Part shown: one piece after another, positions 8,901 through 18,155 of the stretch | How positions within the stretch are numbered: the stretch's first letter is position 1 | Layout: each line of letters starts with the position of its first letter | Assembly: GCA_964573105.1 (NCBI GenBank) | Contig: CAZNIS010000011.1 | Coordinates: 1-64,000, forward strand | Direction of reading: 5' to 3' | Source of the DNA: CAKZSB01 sp964573105 | Lineage (GTDB): Bacteria; Pseudomonadota; Gammaproteobacteria; Granulosicoccales; Granulosicoccaceae | Length of the DNA: 64,000 nucleotides | Translations under genes and position numbers: made by a program | The notes under the pieces: generated by a model | Databases searched by the model: none | Told to the model about the DNA's origin: nothing | What the model saw: the letters and a program-made list of their open reading frames with translations, nothing else

Positions 8901-10617
8901 ATGGTTTTCTCGCCCAGGCGCCTGTTGAGGCTGGTATCAGGTCTGCTGTTGCTGCTCGCCAGCACGCATCTGTCGGCTCAAGCACAACGTCACACAATCA
9001 TTGTGCTCGACCTCGGCCTGCCGGCCAACGAGCTGGCCCGCGCCAGCGAACTCAGTCGCGAACTGGCAAGCCATGTACCTGTCGATCACCACCTGGCGCT
9101 GGTCGGTGCAGATGAAATCGTGCATCACCTGATCGAGCCCGTCAGCGGGCCATCATTCGCCGTCGAATTCGATGCCATCGCAAGCGAACTGACGACCCGC
9201 GAATTCAGCAGCTATTCGTCAGGCCTGGAGCGCGCGGTTGCGCTGGCACGCGAAACCGGCCTGCCCGGCAACCTGTTGCTGTTCTCCAATGGCGTGATCG
9301 CAGCCTCTGACCCTAGCCGCCAGGGTCGCTACCAGCAGTGGGCCGAGAGCATTCTCATGCCAGATGCTGCCAGTATCGACATGCGTGTGATATTCGCCTC
9401 TGCCACGCCGCTGCAGGACTCGCTGATCGCTGCCTTGCAGCAGGCCTCGAGCGCAAATCTGCAACTCGATTTCACGGCTGTAGATGCCAGTGCAATCGGT
9501 CAGTTGCTCCTGGACCCTGCGGCCGGCCCCATTGCGAGCAACACCGACTCAATGGTATTGGCCGAAACCGACAGCACAGCAGAACAACAGGCGGCCGAGG
9601 AAAAAGCACGAGCAGAACAACTNNNNNNNNNNNNNNNNNNNNNNNNNNNNNNNNNNNNNNNNNNNNNNNNNNNNNNNNNNNNNNNNNNNNNNNNNNNNNN
9701 NNNNNNNNNNNNNNNNNNNNNNAGCCGAACAACTCGCTGCGGAACAACAGGCCGCCGAGGAAAAAGCACGAGCCGAACAACTCGCCGCGGAACAGCAGGC
9801 CACTGAGGAAAAAGCACCAGCCGAACAACTCGCTGCGGAACAACAGGCCGCCGAAACGCAGGCCGCGGACACTGCCGCGGTTGCAACGACAAATACAACA
9901 ACCACGACTTCGCCCGCCATCTCAATCACAGCTGCTCCAGCCAACCGTGATAGCGGCACAACCACCTGGATCGCAATCGGTGCCGGTATTCTGGCCCTGC
10001 TGATCGGCCTGGCAGGCTGGTTGCTTGCGCGGCGACGCAGCGCCGGGACTGACAGTGCAACAGCGGCAAGCACGCCCGCCGACAGACAAGCCGCGTATGA
10101 CGACATCAAAAACAGCGGTGAAGCGACTCTGGTCAAGAGCCCTGCTGCGGCCGCGCCAAAACCGGCACCTCAACCCGAACCGCAAGCGGCTCCCGCCACC
10201 GTCACCACACACGACGCGGCGACCATGATCAATCCCGCAACGGCAGCTAATGCCGCTACGGCGAACGACGATGATGCCACCCGCGTCAACACCGATTCAC
10301 ATGCCTTTCGCGACGACACTGTGAAGGCAGATGAACCGGCCACTGCCGTTAACGCGGCGCCGCTGGCAAGCGTATCGCCCGACGAACCCACCGTGGCAAC
10401 CGGCAAGCCAACGGTTGAGTCAACCGTGGCCGCGCCGCTGACCGAGAAGCCGTTGCCGAATCCGGCAGACGAATTTGCTGTTTTTGAAAACAGCATCAGC
10501 GCCAAGCGCGCGACCGGCAAGGAGAGCGCTGAGCAGAGAAAAAGTGCCAGTATGGCTGCCCTGACCAGAGATCGAACCTTCGATCCTGCGCTGGATACCG
10601 AGTCGGACGATAAATAG
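8901..10617 (+). CDS. Signal-anchored vWA-like protein with coiled-coil repeats (gapped)
   Basis: No named function recognised. ATG 8901 has GGAG 7 bp upstream. The product has a Sec signal peptide (LLRLVSGLLLLLASTHLSAQA), then a ~190-residue alpha/beta domain beginning TIIVLDLGLPANEL and containing NLLLFSNGVIAASDPS and DMRVIFASATPL, which looks like a von Willebrand A-type fold without an intact DxSxS metal site. Next is a charged coiled coil built from a 16-residue unit, LAAEQQAAEEKARAEQ, interrupted by 100 N. After that come a Thr-rich linker, one transmembrane helix (TWIAIGAGILALLIGLAGWL, ~9964-10023) followed by RRR, and a ~190-residue Ala/Thr/Asp-rich tail, predicted cytoplasmic. The two sides of the gap are in different frames in this assembly, which the false gap length explains. 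The gene ends 4 bp from the convergent hydantoinase gene. Confidence 0.75.
9623..9722. other. Assembly gap of 100 N inside tandem repeat
   Basis: Exactly 100 N, a conventional placeholder. Sequence on both sides is the same 48-bp repeat. Restoring the repeat register requires 36 + 48n missing bases: the left side stops after CT of a CTC codon, and the right side resumes at the third base of a CGA codon. A gap of 36 + 48n also restores the reading frame, so the gene is probably intact. Confidence 0.9.
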
Positions 10618-10621
10618 CCGG

Positions 10622-12154
10622 TCAGAGCAGAGCCTGACCAACCACCCTGACTCTGACCCGTAAAGCCTTACCAGGCAGGTAGCTCAGCGGAAAGTCCTCA
10701 CTCTCGACTACCTCGATCGTCGCTGCGTTTGCCCCACCCTCGACCGCACGCGCAATCGCGTGTTCGCGCGCGTCGGCTAGTGCCTGGTCGCGCTCGGTAT
10801 CGCGATATATCCGATCGGTCTCACCGGAAATCTGCGCGATCGCCGCACCCACCGCGTTGGCGACGCCATCGTGTGGAACGCGCAGCACATGACTGATGCC
10901 AGGGACATTGTCAGGAACCAGCATCGAGCCACCACCCACCGCCAGCAGCGGCACTTCAGCGGCGCTGTTTTTCATTCGGTCTACGGTTTGCGATATCTGA
11001 TCGTGTATCGTATGCAAGGCAGCGTCGACTGTCGTGGCCGGCAAATGGGCGACCCGTGACTTATCGCCAATGTCGATCAAACCTGCCGCCACGGCGATAT
11101 CGGTACAGGTGAGCGTGTCACCACCAAACACCAACGCTTTTTTCGTGAGTTGATAGCCGACACTGTGCGGCCCTACCTGAATCGCATCAGCCTGTCGAAT
11201 AATCGTACCACCACCAATCCCGATCGACAACACATCGGGAATGCGAAACAGCGTGCGAACTCCGCCGATTTGAACCACGTTGTTTGCCTGACGCGGAAAA
11301 CCATTGATCAAACAACCGACATCGGTTGTGGTGCCGCCCACATCACACACCATCGCATCGGGCACTCCACCAAGCAATGCCGCGCCGCGCATGGAATTGA
11401 CCGGACCAGAGGCAAACGAATACACCGGGTGTTGACGCGCAGTGTCGGCCCGCGCAATGGTGCCGTCGTTTTGCGTAATGAAAAGTTCGGCCTCGATGCC
11501 GCTGGCCGACAAGGCAGTTTCCATTGAGTGTGTCATCTCGCTTGCCAGTTCGATCAGTGCGGCATTCAGCAGCGCCACGTTTTCGCGCTCCAGCAGGCCA
11601 ATTCGCCCCAACGCAGAAGAACAGGTGATCTGTGCCTCCGGGTGTTCATTGCGCACAATCTCCGCCGCGCGAGACTCGGCATCGCCACAGGTCGGAGAGA
11701 AAACTGCACTGATCGCGACCGCGTTGACCTGCGCCGCCCGCAATTGCCGCGCAGCACTTGCAATCGCCCGCTCATCCAATGGCACGATCTCGCGGCCATC
11801 GTATTCGTGGCCGCCGCGCACCAGATACACACCGCCATTCACGCGCGCGGCAAGATCAGCCGGCCAGTCACAAAAAGGGGGCAGACTCGCCGAGGCGGGC
11901 AAACAGATTCTGATTGCGGCGGCACAGTTTAGTCTTTTTCGCTCGACCACAGCATTGGTGTAGTGCGTGGTACCGATCATCACTGCACGCACATCGCGAT
12001 CGGGTACACAGCTGAGCAATTCCGCCAGCGCGTTTTCTATACCGCGCATTACATCGACCGTCGTTGGCGCCTTCACTGAAGCGATGACCTGATCATCGCT
12101 CATCAGTACAGCATCGGTATGCGTGCCGCCAACGTCGACACCAATGCGTTTCAT
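10622..12154 (-). CDS. Hydantoinase/oxoprolinase family protein, HyuA-like
   Basis: ATP-dependent amidohydrolase-type protein of the HyuA/OplA superfamily (actin-like ATPase fold). The N-terminus MKRIGVDVGGTHTDAVLM is the phosphate-binding signature, repeated later as MVCDVGGTTTDVGCLI (~265-280), with SIGIGGGTII (~310) and LLAVGGGSMLVP (~405-416). At 510 residues it is the short form that usually stands beside a DUF917 protein, shorter than the ~690-residue full HyuA. Its ATG overlaps the stop of the DUF917 gene as ATGA (12151-12154), so the two are translationally coupled and probably form a complex. The substrate cannot be read from sequence; ring-opening of a hydantoin- or oxoproline-like compound is the family expectation. 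Confidence 0.88.
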   Translation of the reverse strand: MKRIGVDVGGTHTDAVLMSDDQVIASVKAPTTVDVMRGIENALAELLSCVPDRDVRAVMIGTTHYTNAVVERKRLNCAAAIRICLPASASLPPFCDWPADLAARVNGGVYLVRGGHEYDGREIVPLDERAIASAARQLRAAQVNAVAISAVFSPTCGDAESRAAEIVRNEHPEAQITCSSALGRIGLLERENVALLNAALIELASEMTHSMETALSASGIEAELFITQNDGTIARADTARQHPVYSFASGPVNSMRGAALLGGVPDAMVCDVGGTTTDVGCLINGFPRQANNVVQIGGVRTLFRIPDVLSIGIGGGTIIRQADAIQVGPHSVGYQLTKKALVFGGDTLTCTDIAVAAGLIDIGDKSRVAHLPATTVDAALHTIHDQISQTVDRMKNSAAEVPLLAVGGGSMLVPDNVPGISHVLRVPHDGVANAVGAAIAQISGETDRIYRDTERDQALADAREHAIARAVEGGANAATIEVVESEDFPLSYLPGKALRVRVRVVGQALL

Positions 12155-13269
12155 GAGGTGCTCCGGTCGAAGGCCGATTGAAAGTCAAAATCAAATCCAA
12201 ACGCTCCGGGCCCCACGGCGTCCAGTCCCGCCTGACTCAGAAACACCTGTGCTGCAGGCAACACCAGTACCGACACCCGCTGTCCAAAGCGCATAACCTC
12301 TGTGCCAATGCCCTCGCCCGATACGCTATCGAGTACGCAAATCAGATCCGGGGTCATGGCGACGGGCACATCATTCATCACCGCGACGGCAAACTCATTC
12401 TGAAAATGCAGCACCAGTTCGGCACCAGCCTGATCATCAAAACCCTCGATCGTCGCCGTCCCTCGCAAAAAGCCCTCGGTGGTACGACGCTGTACATCGA
12501 CCACTTTGCCCCCAAACAAGTGCTTGCCGCCGGTGGCTGCGAGCACTGCATGAATGGGGTCATGGTGATTGACGCGTGCGTCTGCAATGGCTTGCCCCAG
12601 CCGAATGGCCTGAGAACAGGTGTAGTGGATGGTGTGCTGTTTGATTTCTATACCGCTGCGCGGCGCTTTGCAGGTGGCTGCTGTAGAGCCAAATTCGGTG
12701 CACACCTTGCGACTGATGCGCTCGAGCCAATGCCACGATTCGGCCACCGGAATGATCACTTCGTTGTTGCGAATATCCGCCATGGCAAAAGGATAGCTTT
12801 GCAACCCCGCCACTGCGATCGATGTCATCTGCGCCTCCGGATAGGCGCGCCCCATCGCATCGGCATCGACCACTGGCAAGCCGGTCAGCGCCGCCACCAA
12901 CATTGGCTGCAAGCCGTTGCCACCACCGATCTCAAGCGCCATCACCGCATCGAACGGCCGTCCGAGATAGTCTTCCATCATACGCAGCGGTCGCACTGAG
13001 AAAGCCGGGTCGGTCAGGCGCTCCTGACCGACGATCGGCGCCCCCATGGTCGACACGACCGCGACCAGCGCATCGTCGGCCAGCGATTGCGGATCGATCA
13101 GTTGCACCTGATGGCCATGCTGATACAAAAGCCGCAGGTTGAGCAGCTTGTGATAGGGATCGCCGCCCCCGCCAGTGCCCAAAATCCAGGCACCGGCGGC
13201 GAGCGCCTCGATATCTGCAGCAGATAAGCTTCGCGCAGTTGGTTGATGATCACTGGATTGCGATGACAT
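12151..13269 (-). CDS. DUF917 domain-containing protein
   Basis: Partner protein of short HyuA-type hydantoinases. The start is placed at MSSQSSDHQPTARSLSAADI (13269), giving 372 residues, typical for DUF917; the frame stays open for 131 codons upstream but those residues are Arg/Cys-rich and not family-like. Conserved stretches are AAGAWILGTGGGGDPY (N-terminal glycine-rich loop), ALEIGGGNGLQPMLVAALTGLPVVDADAMGRAYPE (~95-130, quoted in parts: GLPVVDADAMGRAYPE) and LCVLDS-like ICVLDSVSGEGIGTE near the C-terminus. First gene of a two-gene operon, divergent from the patatin gene. Confidence 0.85.
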   Translation of the reverse strand: MSSQSSDHQPTARSLSAADIEALAAGAWILGTGGGGDPYHKLLNLRLLYQHGHQVQLIDPQSLADDALVAVVSTMGAPIVGQERLTDPAFSVRPLRMMEDYLGRPFDAVMALEIGGGNGLQPMLVAALTGLPVVDADAMGRAYPEAQMTSIAVAGLQSYPFAMADIRNNEVIIPVAESWHWLERISRKVCTEFGSTAATCKAPRSGIEIKQHTIHYTCSQAIRLGQAIADARVNHHDPIHAVLAATGGKHLFGGKVVDVQRRTTEGFLRGTATIEGFDDQAGAELVLHFQNEFAVAVMNDVPVAMTPDLICVLDSVSGEGIGTEVMRFGQRVSVLVLPAAQVFLSQAGLDAVGPGAFGFDFDFQSAFDRSTS

Positions 13270-13472
13270 AGTTATCCGAAAAAAGCTGCGGCTAATGGCC
13301 GGCATTCTGCGCCGAACGGTAATAACCCACAGGTGACTGGTGAGTTCCCGGTCTACAATTGTCCAGGCCAGACCCAAGGATTGCCTGACGGTACGACATG
13401 CTGGCGCCACAACACGAGCTGGCACTCGCAATCTGTCGGCAAACGATACCAGAGACAGGAGCGGATGCGACA

Positions 13473-15986
13473 ATGGAAAGCAATTCACGGCACATGTTGC
13501 GACAACGCATAAAACCGTGGCTCGGACGTTACATTGGCGATCATTTCTTCCTGATTTTCGCCGTACTGTTTGCCATCTGGGTGTTGCGCGGTGTGCCGCA
13601 GGTCTATCACGTGTGGCAACCGCGAAGTATTGTCGGCCCATCCGGCGTGGCCTACGTTTCACTGTTAGTGTTGCTGGGCTACCTCTACATCACCAGCGCG
13701 ATCAAATTCCTCAGGCCCGAACTGCGCTTTGGCTGGTGGCTGATGCCGGCGGGATTCATCACCGGCTGGCTGGATGCACTGGAGCAACGCATCGAGACTA
13801 TACCGCCGGGGCCGATCGTCTTGGTTGCCGCCAGTGGTGGCGGCTCGCGCGCAGCGCTGTTTACGTCTCTGATCCTGCAAATGATGAAGCGCGAACCATT
13901 CCCCGCGCTGCCGCAACTAAGCCCGTCGGTAGCGACAGATGCCGACCCGGGCACCTGGGCCGATCGCATCGCGATAATCAGCAGTGTCTCCGGCGGCAGC
14001 CTTGCCAGCGCCCGCTACGCGTACAGCAACTACGATGCTGGCGCCACTATCGATCAGCTCAAATACACCACGCGCTCGGAGCTGATCCACGAATCGCTGG
14101 ACAGCCTTAAGGCCATGCGCAAAGACGCACAGGCCTACCATAGCGCCGCTCGCTGTGGCAGTGAGCCAGATGGCGATCCGCGGACCGCGATCGTGCGTCG
14201 CGCCGATTGCGATATGCAGCAACTGATCGAGGGGATCGAACAACTGCAGCAAGGCGTGGCACTGTCGGCGGCCAACGAGGCAGAGGATGTCATCCACGCC
14301 GCGTTTTCCAGCCGGTTGGCGGACGAGATGTCGATGGACTTTATGGCGCCGGTGCTGCGCGGCTTCATCACACCGTCAGCGACGCGCGGCAACGGCCTGT
14401 ACCACTTCTGGAATCATCAGTTTGACTGGCGCGATATCAGCCAGTACGCAAGCCCCTATGACACCAGTCGTCCACTATTGCTGCTGAACGCGAGCGATGC
14501 CGATACCGGCCAGCGTGTGATTACAGGATTTCCCCCCATCGACAAGGGCTTCTTGCCCGGTGCGCTGTCGCCATCTCCACTTGGACTGGGTGACACAAGC
14601 GGTGACTTTCAGCCCGTGGCACTCAGTGACTTCAGTACAGCGCCGATCGATCTGTCACTGACGCGCGCGGTCAGATTGTCATCCAATTTCCCGTTCGGCT
14701 TCAACGTCAACGAGTTTTCCACCAGCAGCCAGCCGCCACTGGTGGTTGCCGATGATGCAACGACGAGCGAAAGAAGTTTGCGGCTGATGGACGGCGGCGT
14801 TGTCGATAATTCCGGCATCGACTCGCTGTATGCGATTGTCGAGTCATTGTCTCTACACGCGCAGCGCAACCCCGAAGGTCGCGAGGCAATTTTGCTGAAT
14901 CGAATTCGCGGGCGCGGCGTCATCATTGTAGAGATCGACTCTGGCGCCAAGCCAAAGCGACATGTACAGGGACTCGGTGCTTCTTTGCTGTCACTGCCAA
15001 TCAATGGCCTGAGCAACGCAAGCTACACCAATGCTCTACGCAATGTGGCCCGTTTTCAAACGCAGTTGGGCGATGCCCTGAGTTTCAAACACAACGATTT
15101 GCTTGCCGCCAGTTTGTTTGAACCGGAAGCGACCTACACAACGCGTATCAAATCCCGACTCAGCGGGCAACAACTGATTGCCGCGGTAGCGACCATGACA
15201 CCGTCGCTGGATCCGGTGGCAGCGACACCGCAGATCCTGCATTTTAAATTCACCTGCAGCAGAATCGAACAGGAGAACTCTGCCGTTATGACGGCATTTG
15301 CACTGGGCCCGCGCGACAAAGCAATCGTGACCAACATGTTTCTAATTGAAATGCTCAATTGGCGTCGCGAGGTTAAAGAAGCAAGCAAAAATTATCGCGC
15401 AGTAGTCCAGCACTTTGCGAACAGTGACATCACTGCGGTGGTGAAATCCGCTTATCACCAGCAACTGTTGCAGATGTCGGAGCAGGAGATGCAGGCACTG
15501 CCAGAACGGCGCAAGCGATTAGACAACAGCGCGCTTGCCGAAGCGGAAAAACGTAAACTCGATCGCCGGTCCATCCACCGGAGTATCATTCCATTGATGG
15601 CAGCGCAAGCGCTGGACAATCCCCTCCAACCCGATCCGCAGACACCGCTCGCCAGCGCCACACCGAATGCCGAGCGCTCGGCGCAGACAAACACTACCGG
15701 TATGGTTGAATCACAACGGCCGGGCATCACTGCTAACAGAGACGATCAGGCCACAGCCGCGTTCGATGCAGACCAGCGCAGGCAACAGTCAACATCCGAA
15801 GTGACGTTTATTGAGTATCCCTCAATTGCCGATCTGTCAGCAGCATTGCGCAAAGACATTGCCCGGGCGCGCAGCAACGACTCATCAGCCAATCGTCAAT
15901 CGACGTTGATACCCGCCATTAAACTCAGTAAGCCGATTGACAACTGGCAGGACATCATCAAGCAGAAGGGTAAAGGTAACTACTGA
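13473..15986 (+). CDS. Membrane-associated patatin-like phospholipase
   Basis: Predicted serine acyl hydrolase. The chosen ATG (13473) has AGGAG 11 bp upstream; an ATG at 13398 would add 25 residues. The 837-residue product begins with two transmembrane helices (FFLIFAVLFAIWVLRG and VAYVSLLVLLGYLYI). The patatin core follows: oxyanion-loop SGGGSRAAL (~residue 122), nucleophile elbow SVSGGSLASAR (~171) and the catalytic aspartate motif DGGVVDNSGIDSLY (~439). The last ~250 residues contain a charged helical stretch (EQEMQALPERRKRLDN) and a Pro/Thr/Gln-rich low-complexity tail. This is far larger than simple patatins (~300). It is divergent from the DUF917 gene and alone on its strand until the aminotransferase. 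Substrate unknown; membrane lipid is the family expectation. Confidence 0.85.
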   Translation: MESNSRHMLRQRIKPWLGRYIGDHFFLIFAVLFAIWVLRGVPQVYHVWQPRSIVGPSGVAYVSLLVLLGYLYITSAIKFLRPELRFGWWLMPAGFITGWLDALEQRIETIPPGPIVLVAASGGGSRAALFTSLILQMMKREPFPALPQLSPSVATDADPGTWADRIAIISSVSGGSLASARYAYSNYDAGATIDQLKYTTRSELIHESLDSLKAMRKDAQAYHSAARCGSEPDGDPRTAIVRRADCDMQQLIEGIEQLQQGVALSAANEAEDVIHAAFSSRLADEMSMDFMAPVLRGFITPSATRGNGLYHFWNHQFDWRDISQYASPYDTSRPLLLLNASDADTGQRVITGFPPIDKGFLPGALSPSPLGLGDTSGDFQPVALSDFSTAPIDLSLTRAVRLSSNFPFGFNVNEFSTSSQPPLVVADDATTSERSLRLMDGGVVDNSGIDSLYAIVESLSLHAQRNPEGREAILLNRIRGRGVIIVEIDSGAKPKRHVQGLGASLLSLPINGLSNASYTNALRNVARFQTQLGDALSFKHNDLLAASLFEPEATYTTRIKSRLSGQQLIAAVATMTPSLDPVAATPQILHFKFTCSRIEQENSAVMTAFALGPRDKAIVTNMFLIEMLNWRREVKEASKNYRAVVQHFANSDITAVVKSAYHQQLLQMSEQEMQALPERRKRLDNSALAEAEKRKLDRRSIHRSIIPLMAAQALDNPLQPDPQTPLASATPNAERSAQTNTTGMVESQRPGITANRDDQATAAFDADQRRQQSTSEVTFIEYPSIADLSAALRKDIARARSNDSSANRQSTLIPAIKLSKPIDNWQDIIKQKGKGNY

Positions 15987-16067
15987 CTGGCGGCCCGCGC
16001 GAAATTGACAATCGAAGCCTAATCGATAAGACTGCCGCCAGTTCAAGCGACCAAGGTTGGCGAGCCC

Positions 16068-16997
16068 ATGAGCAGCCACGACACGAACACCGTCACCACC
16101 CACGATGCCGACGAAGATACCCGCAACCAGGATATCCTGATCTACGTCAACGGCGACATCGTCCACCGCGATGAAGCGAAAGTATCGGTGTACGATTCCG
16201 GCTTCATGCTCGGTGACGGTATGTGGGAAGGCATGCGCCTGTACAACGGCAAATGGGCGTTTTTCGATGAGCACATGGATCGGCTTTTCGATAGTTGTAA
16301 AGCCGTGTCGCTGGATATCGGCATGACGCGCGAGGACATAGCCGAGGCACTAAAAAAGACTGCCGCCGCCAACGACATGACCACCGACGTACACTGCCGG
16401 CTGATGATCACGCGCGGGCGCAAGGCCAAACCGTTTCAGCACCCAAGCCTCTCGCGCAGTGGCCCGACTATTGTCATCATCATGGAACACTCAAAGCCAG
16501 TCGATCGTTTATCCGGCCGCGGTATCCGGCTTGCCAGCGTGCCACAAGTGCGCGGCCTGCCTCACTCGCAGGATGCCAAGTTCAATTCACATTCAAAGCT
16601 CAACTGCGTGATCGCCTGCCTGCAGGCCGAAGCCGCAGGTGCTGATGAAGCGCTGATGCTCGACCCGAATGGTTTCGTTAACACAACCAACGCGTGCAAC
16701 TTTTTTATCGTACGCAAAGATCAGGTCTGGACCTCCAGCGGTGATTACTGCATGGCGGGAGTGACGCGGCAAAAAGTGATTGATCTGTGCCGTGACAACG
16801 ATATACCGGTGTTCGAGAAAAACTACTCCCTGTACGAGGCCTATGGCGCCGATGAAGCCTTTCTGACTGGCACGTTCGGCGCCCAGACACCTGTCGAATC
16901 AATTGATGGCAAACAGATCGGGACCGGTGGCGCGGGCCCGATGACGCGCAAGATCAGAGCGCTCTACGCTGAGCTGGTGGCGGCGAACACGCGTTAG
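16068..16997 (+). CDS. Class IV aminotransferase (BCAT / D-amino acid transaminase family)
   Basis: PLP-dependent fold-type IV aminotransferase, 309 residues. Family signatures: YVNGDIVHRDEAKVSVYDSGFM near the N-terminus (here quoted as VYDSGFMLGDGMWEG, ~47-60), the Schiff-base lysine in NSHSKLNCVIA (~185), GADEALMLDPNGFVNTTNACNFF (in part: FVNTTNACNFFIV, ~205-218) and the phosphate loop GVTRQKVIDLC. It carries ~20 extra polar residues at the N-terminus (MSSHDTNTVTTHDADED). The ATG at 16068 follows an aaggttggcgag stretch. The 3' end overlaps the convergent GST gene by 4 bp. Whether it acts on branched-chain, D-amino or other amino acids cannot be decided from motifs alone. Confidence 0.88.
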   Translation: MSSHDTNTVTTHDADEDTRNQDILIYVNGDIVHRDEAKVSVYDSGFMLGDGMWEGMRLYNGKWAFFDEHMDRLFDSCKAVSLDIGMTREDIAEALKKTAAANDMTTDVHCRLMITRGRKAKPFQHPSLSRSGPTIVIIMEHSKPVDRLSGRGIRLASVPQVRGLPHSQDAKFNSHSKLNCVIACLQAEAAGADEALMLDPNGFVNTTNACNFFIVRKDQVWTSSGDYCMAGVTRQKVIDLCRDNDIPVFEKNYSLYEAYGADEAFLTGTFGAQTPVESIDGKQIGTGGAGPMTRKIRALYAELVAANTR

Positions 16998-17638
16998 TCT
17001 TTCGCCCGCAACTCATCGTAGTTGACCATCACATGCTCGCGATAGGCGGGACGCGCCTGTAGATCCTGGTAGTATCGATCAATGTTGGGCAGCGCTGCGC
17101 GTTCGATATCAATCGTGTAAAACCGATACAGCAAATGGCCAAACATCACATCGGCCAGCGTAAAGTCATCACCTGTTAGAAAAGACTGAGCCGCCAGTTT
17201 GTTTTCGGCAATCTGCAGGATCTGATTTAATCGTGCCACAGCAGCGGCAATCGCGGCGGGATCCTGCTGCGACTTCGGTGTGCGCACCACTTTCCAGAAA
17301 ATCGGCACCGAGAAGTTCAACCCGACATTCAGCTTGGCCCACTCCGCCCATTGATCGACGCGCGCCTGATCGATCGGATCGTCGGGCCAGAAAGGGGCGC
17401 GGGCGTAGCGTCGCGCCAGATAGCGGTTGATAGCCGCACTCTCCCACATTGGCGGATTGTCGCCATCGATAATGGTCGGGACCGTGGCATTCGGATTCAT
17501 CGCCAGATACTCCGGTGTATTCACCACGCCATAGTGAATACCGGCATCAATCCGGTCGAACTCAATGCCCAGTTCGGCCAGGCACCACAATACCACCTGC
17601 ACATTCGATGAGGTTTTTCTGCCCCAGACTTTAATCAT
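16994..17638 (-). CDS. Glutathione S-transferase family protein
   Basis: 214-residue cytosolic GST. The thioredoxin-like N-terminal domain starts MIKVWGRKTSSNVQVVLWCLAELG and carries the glutathione-binding NPNATVPTIIDGD (cis-proline) and WESAAINRYLA (Glu-Ser pair at the gamma-glutamyl site). The helical C-terminal domain has FLTGDDFTLADVMFGHLLYR, the conserved N-capping motif. Ser in RKTSSN is a plausible catalytic residue. Convergent with the aminotransferase gene, overlapping by 4 bp; divergent from the SnoaL-like gene. Role probably detoxification or a glutathione-dependent catabolic step; substrate unknown. Confidence 0.9.
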   Translation of the reverse strand: MIKVWGRKTSSNVQVVLWCLAELGIEFDRIDAGIHYGVVNTPEYLAMNPNATVPTIIDGDNPPMWESAAINRYLARRYARAPFWPDDPIDQARVDQWAEWAKLNVGLNFSVPIFWKVVRTPKSQQDPAAIAAAVARLNQILQIAENKLAAQSFLTGDDFTLADVMFGHLLYRFYTIDIERAALPNIDRYYQDLQARPAYREHVMVNYDELRAKD

Positions 17639-17744
17639 GCTGAATTCTGCATTCGTCGCTCGGTATCAGGCGAGTGTACAGGCAATCGCCCAATGCGTCT
17701 GCGGCAGGCTATGATGGCGACAAAACACATGGGAGAGCCAGCGT

Positions 17745-18152
17745 TTGAACGCAAGCGAGGTCGTACAGGCATATTGGCAGGCGATGCAGAGTAACGACTT
17801 TACTGCCGCCGCCCGCTGGCTGGCCGAGGATTTTGAAAACTATGCACCTCAGTCCAGCGAGGTGATTCGCGGACGCGCCAATTTCGCGAATATCAACACC
17901 CACTACCCGGCAAACGGACAGTGGCAGTTTCGGGTAAACCAACTCGTCGCCCAGGGTGATCAGGTCGTCACCGATGTGTCGATCACTGACGGCACAGTCG
18001 CCGCACGCGCCATCACCTTTCACACGGTAGCCAACGGCCTGATTACTCGCCAAACCGAGTTCTGGCCCGACGACTATCCGGCACCCGCATGGCGCGCAGC
18101 GTGGGTCAGCGTCGAGGACCGAGGTCGCTGTAATCAGGTGCCCGGAACATAA
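17745..18152 (+). CDS. SnoaL/NTF2-like domain protein
   Basis: Small 135-residue protein of the NTF2/SnoaL fold. Start is TTG at 17745, supported by GGGAGAG (17731-17737) seven bases upstream and by the family-like N-terminus NASEVVQAYWQAMQSNDF. The pattern VVQAYWQAM..DF.AAARWLAEDFENYAP followed by V(I)RGR and late TEFWPDD is typical of SnoaL-like domains, which form small cone-shaped folds with a hydrophobic pocket. Such proteins are isomerases, cyclases, hydrolases or non-catalytic; no residue set here fixes the function. It nearly abuts the convergent DUF4345 gene. Confidence 0.75.
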   Translation: MNASEVVQAYWQAMQSNDFTAAARWLAEDFENYAPQSSEVIRGRANFANINTHYPANGQWQFRVNQLVAQGDQVVTDVSITDGTVAARAITFHTVANGLITRQTEFWPDDYPAPAWRAAWVSVEDRGRCNQVPGT

Positions 18153-18155
18153 GGG

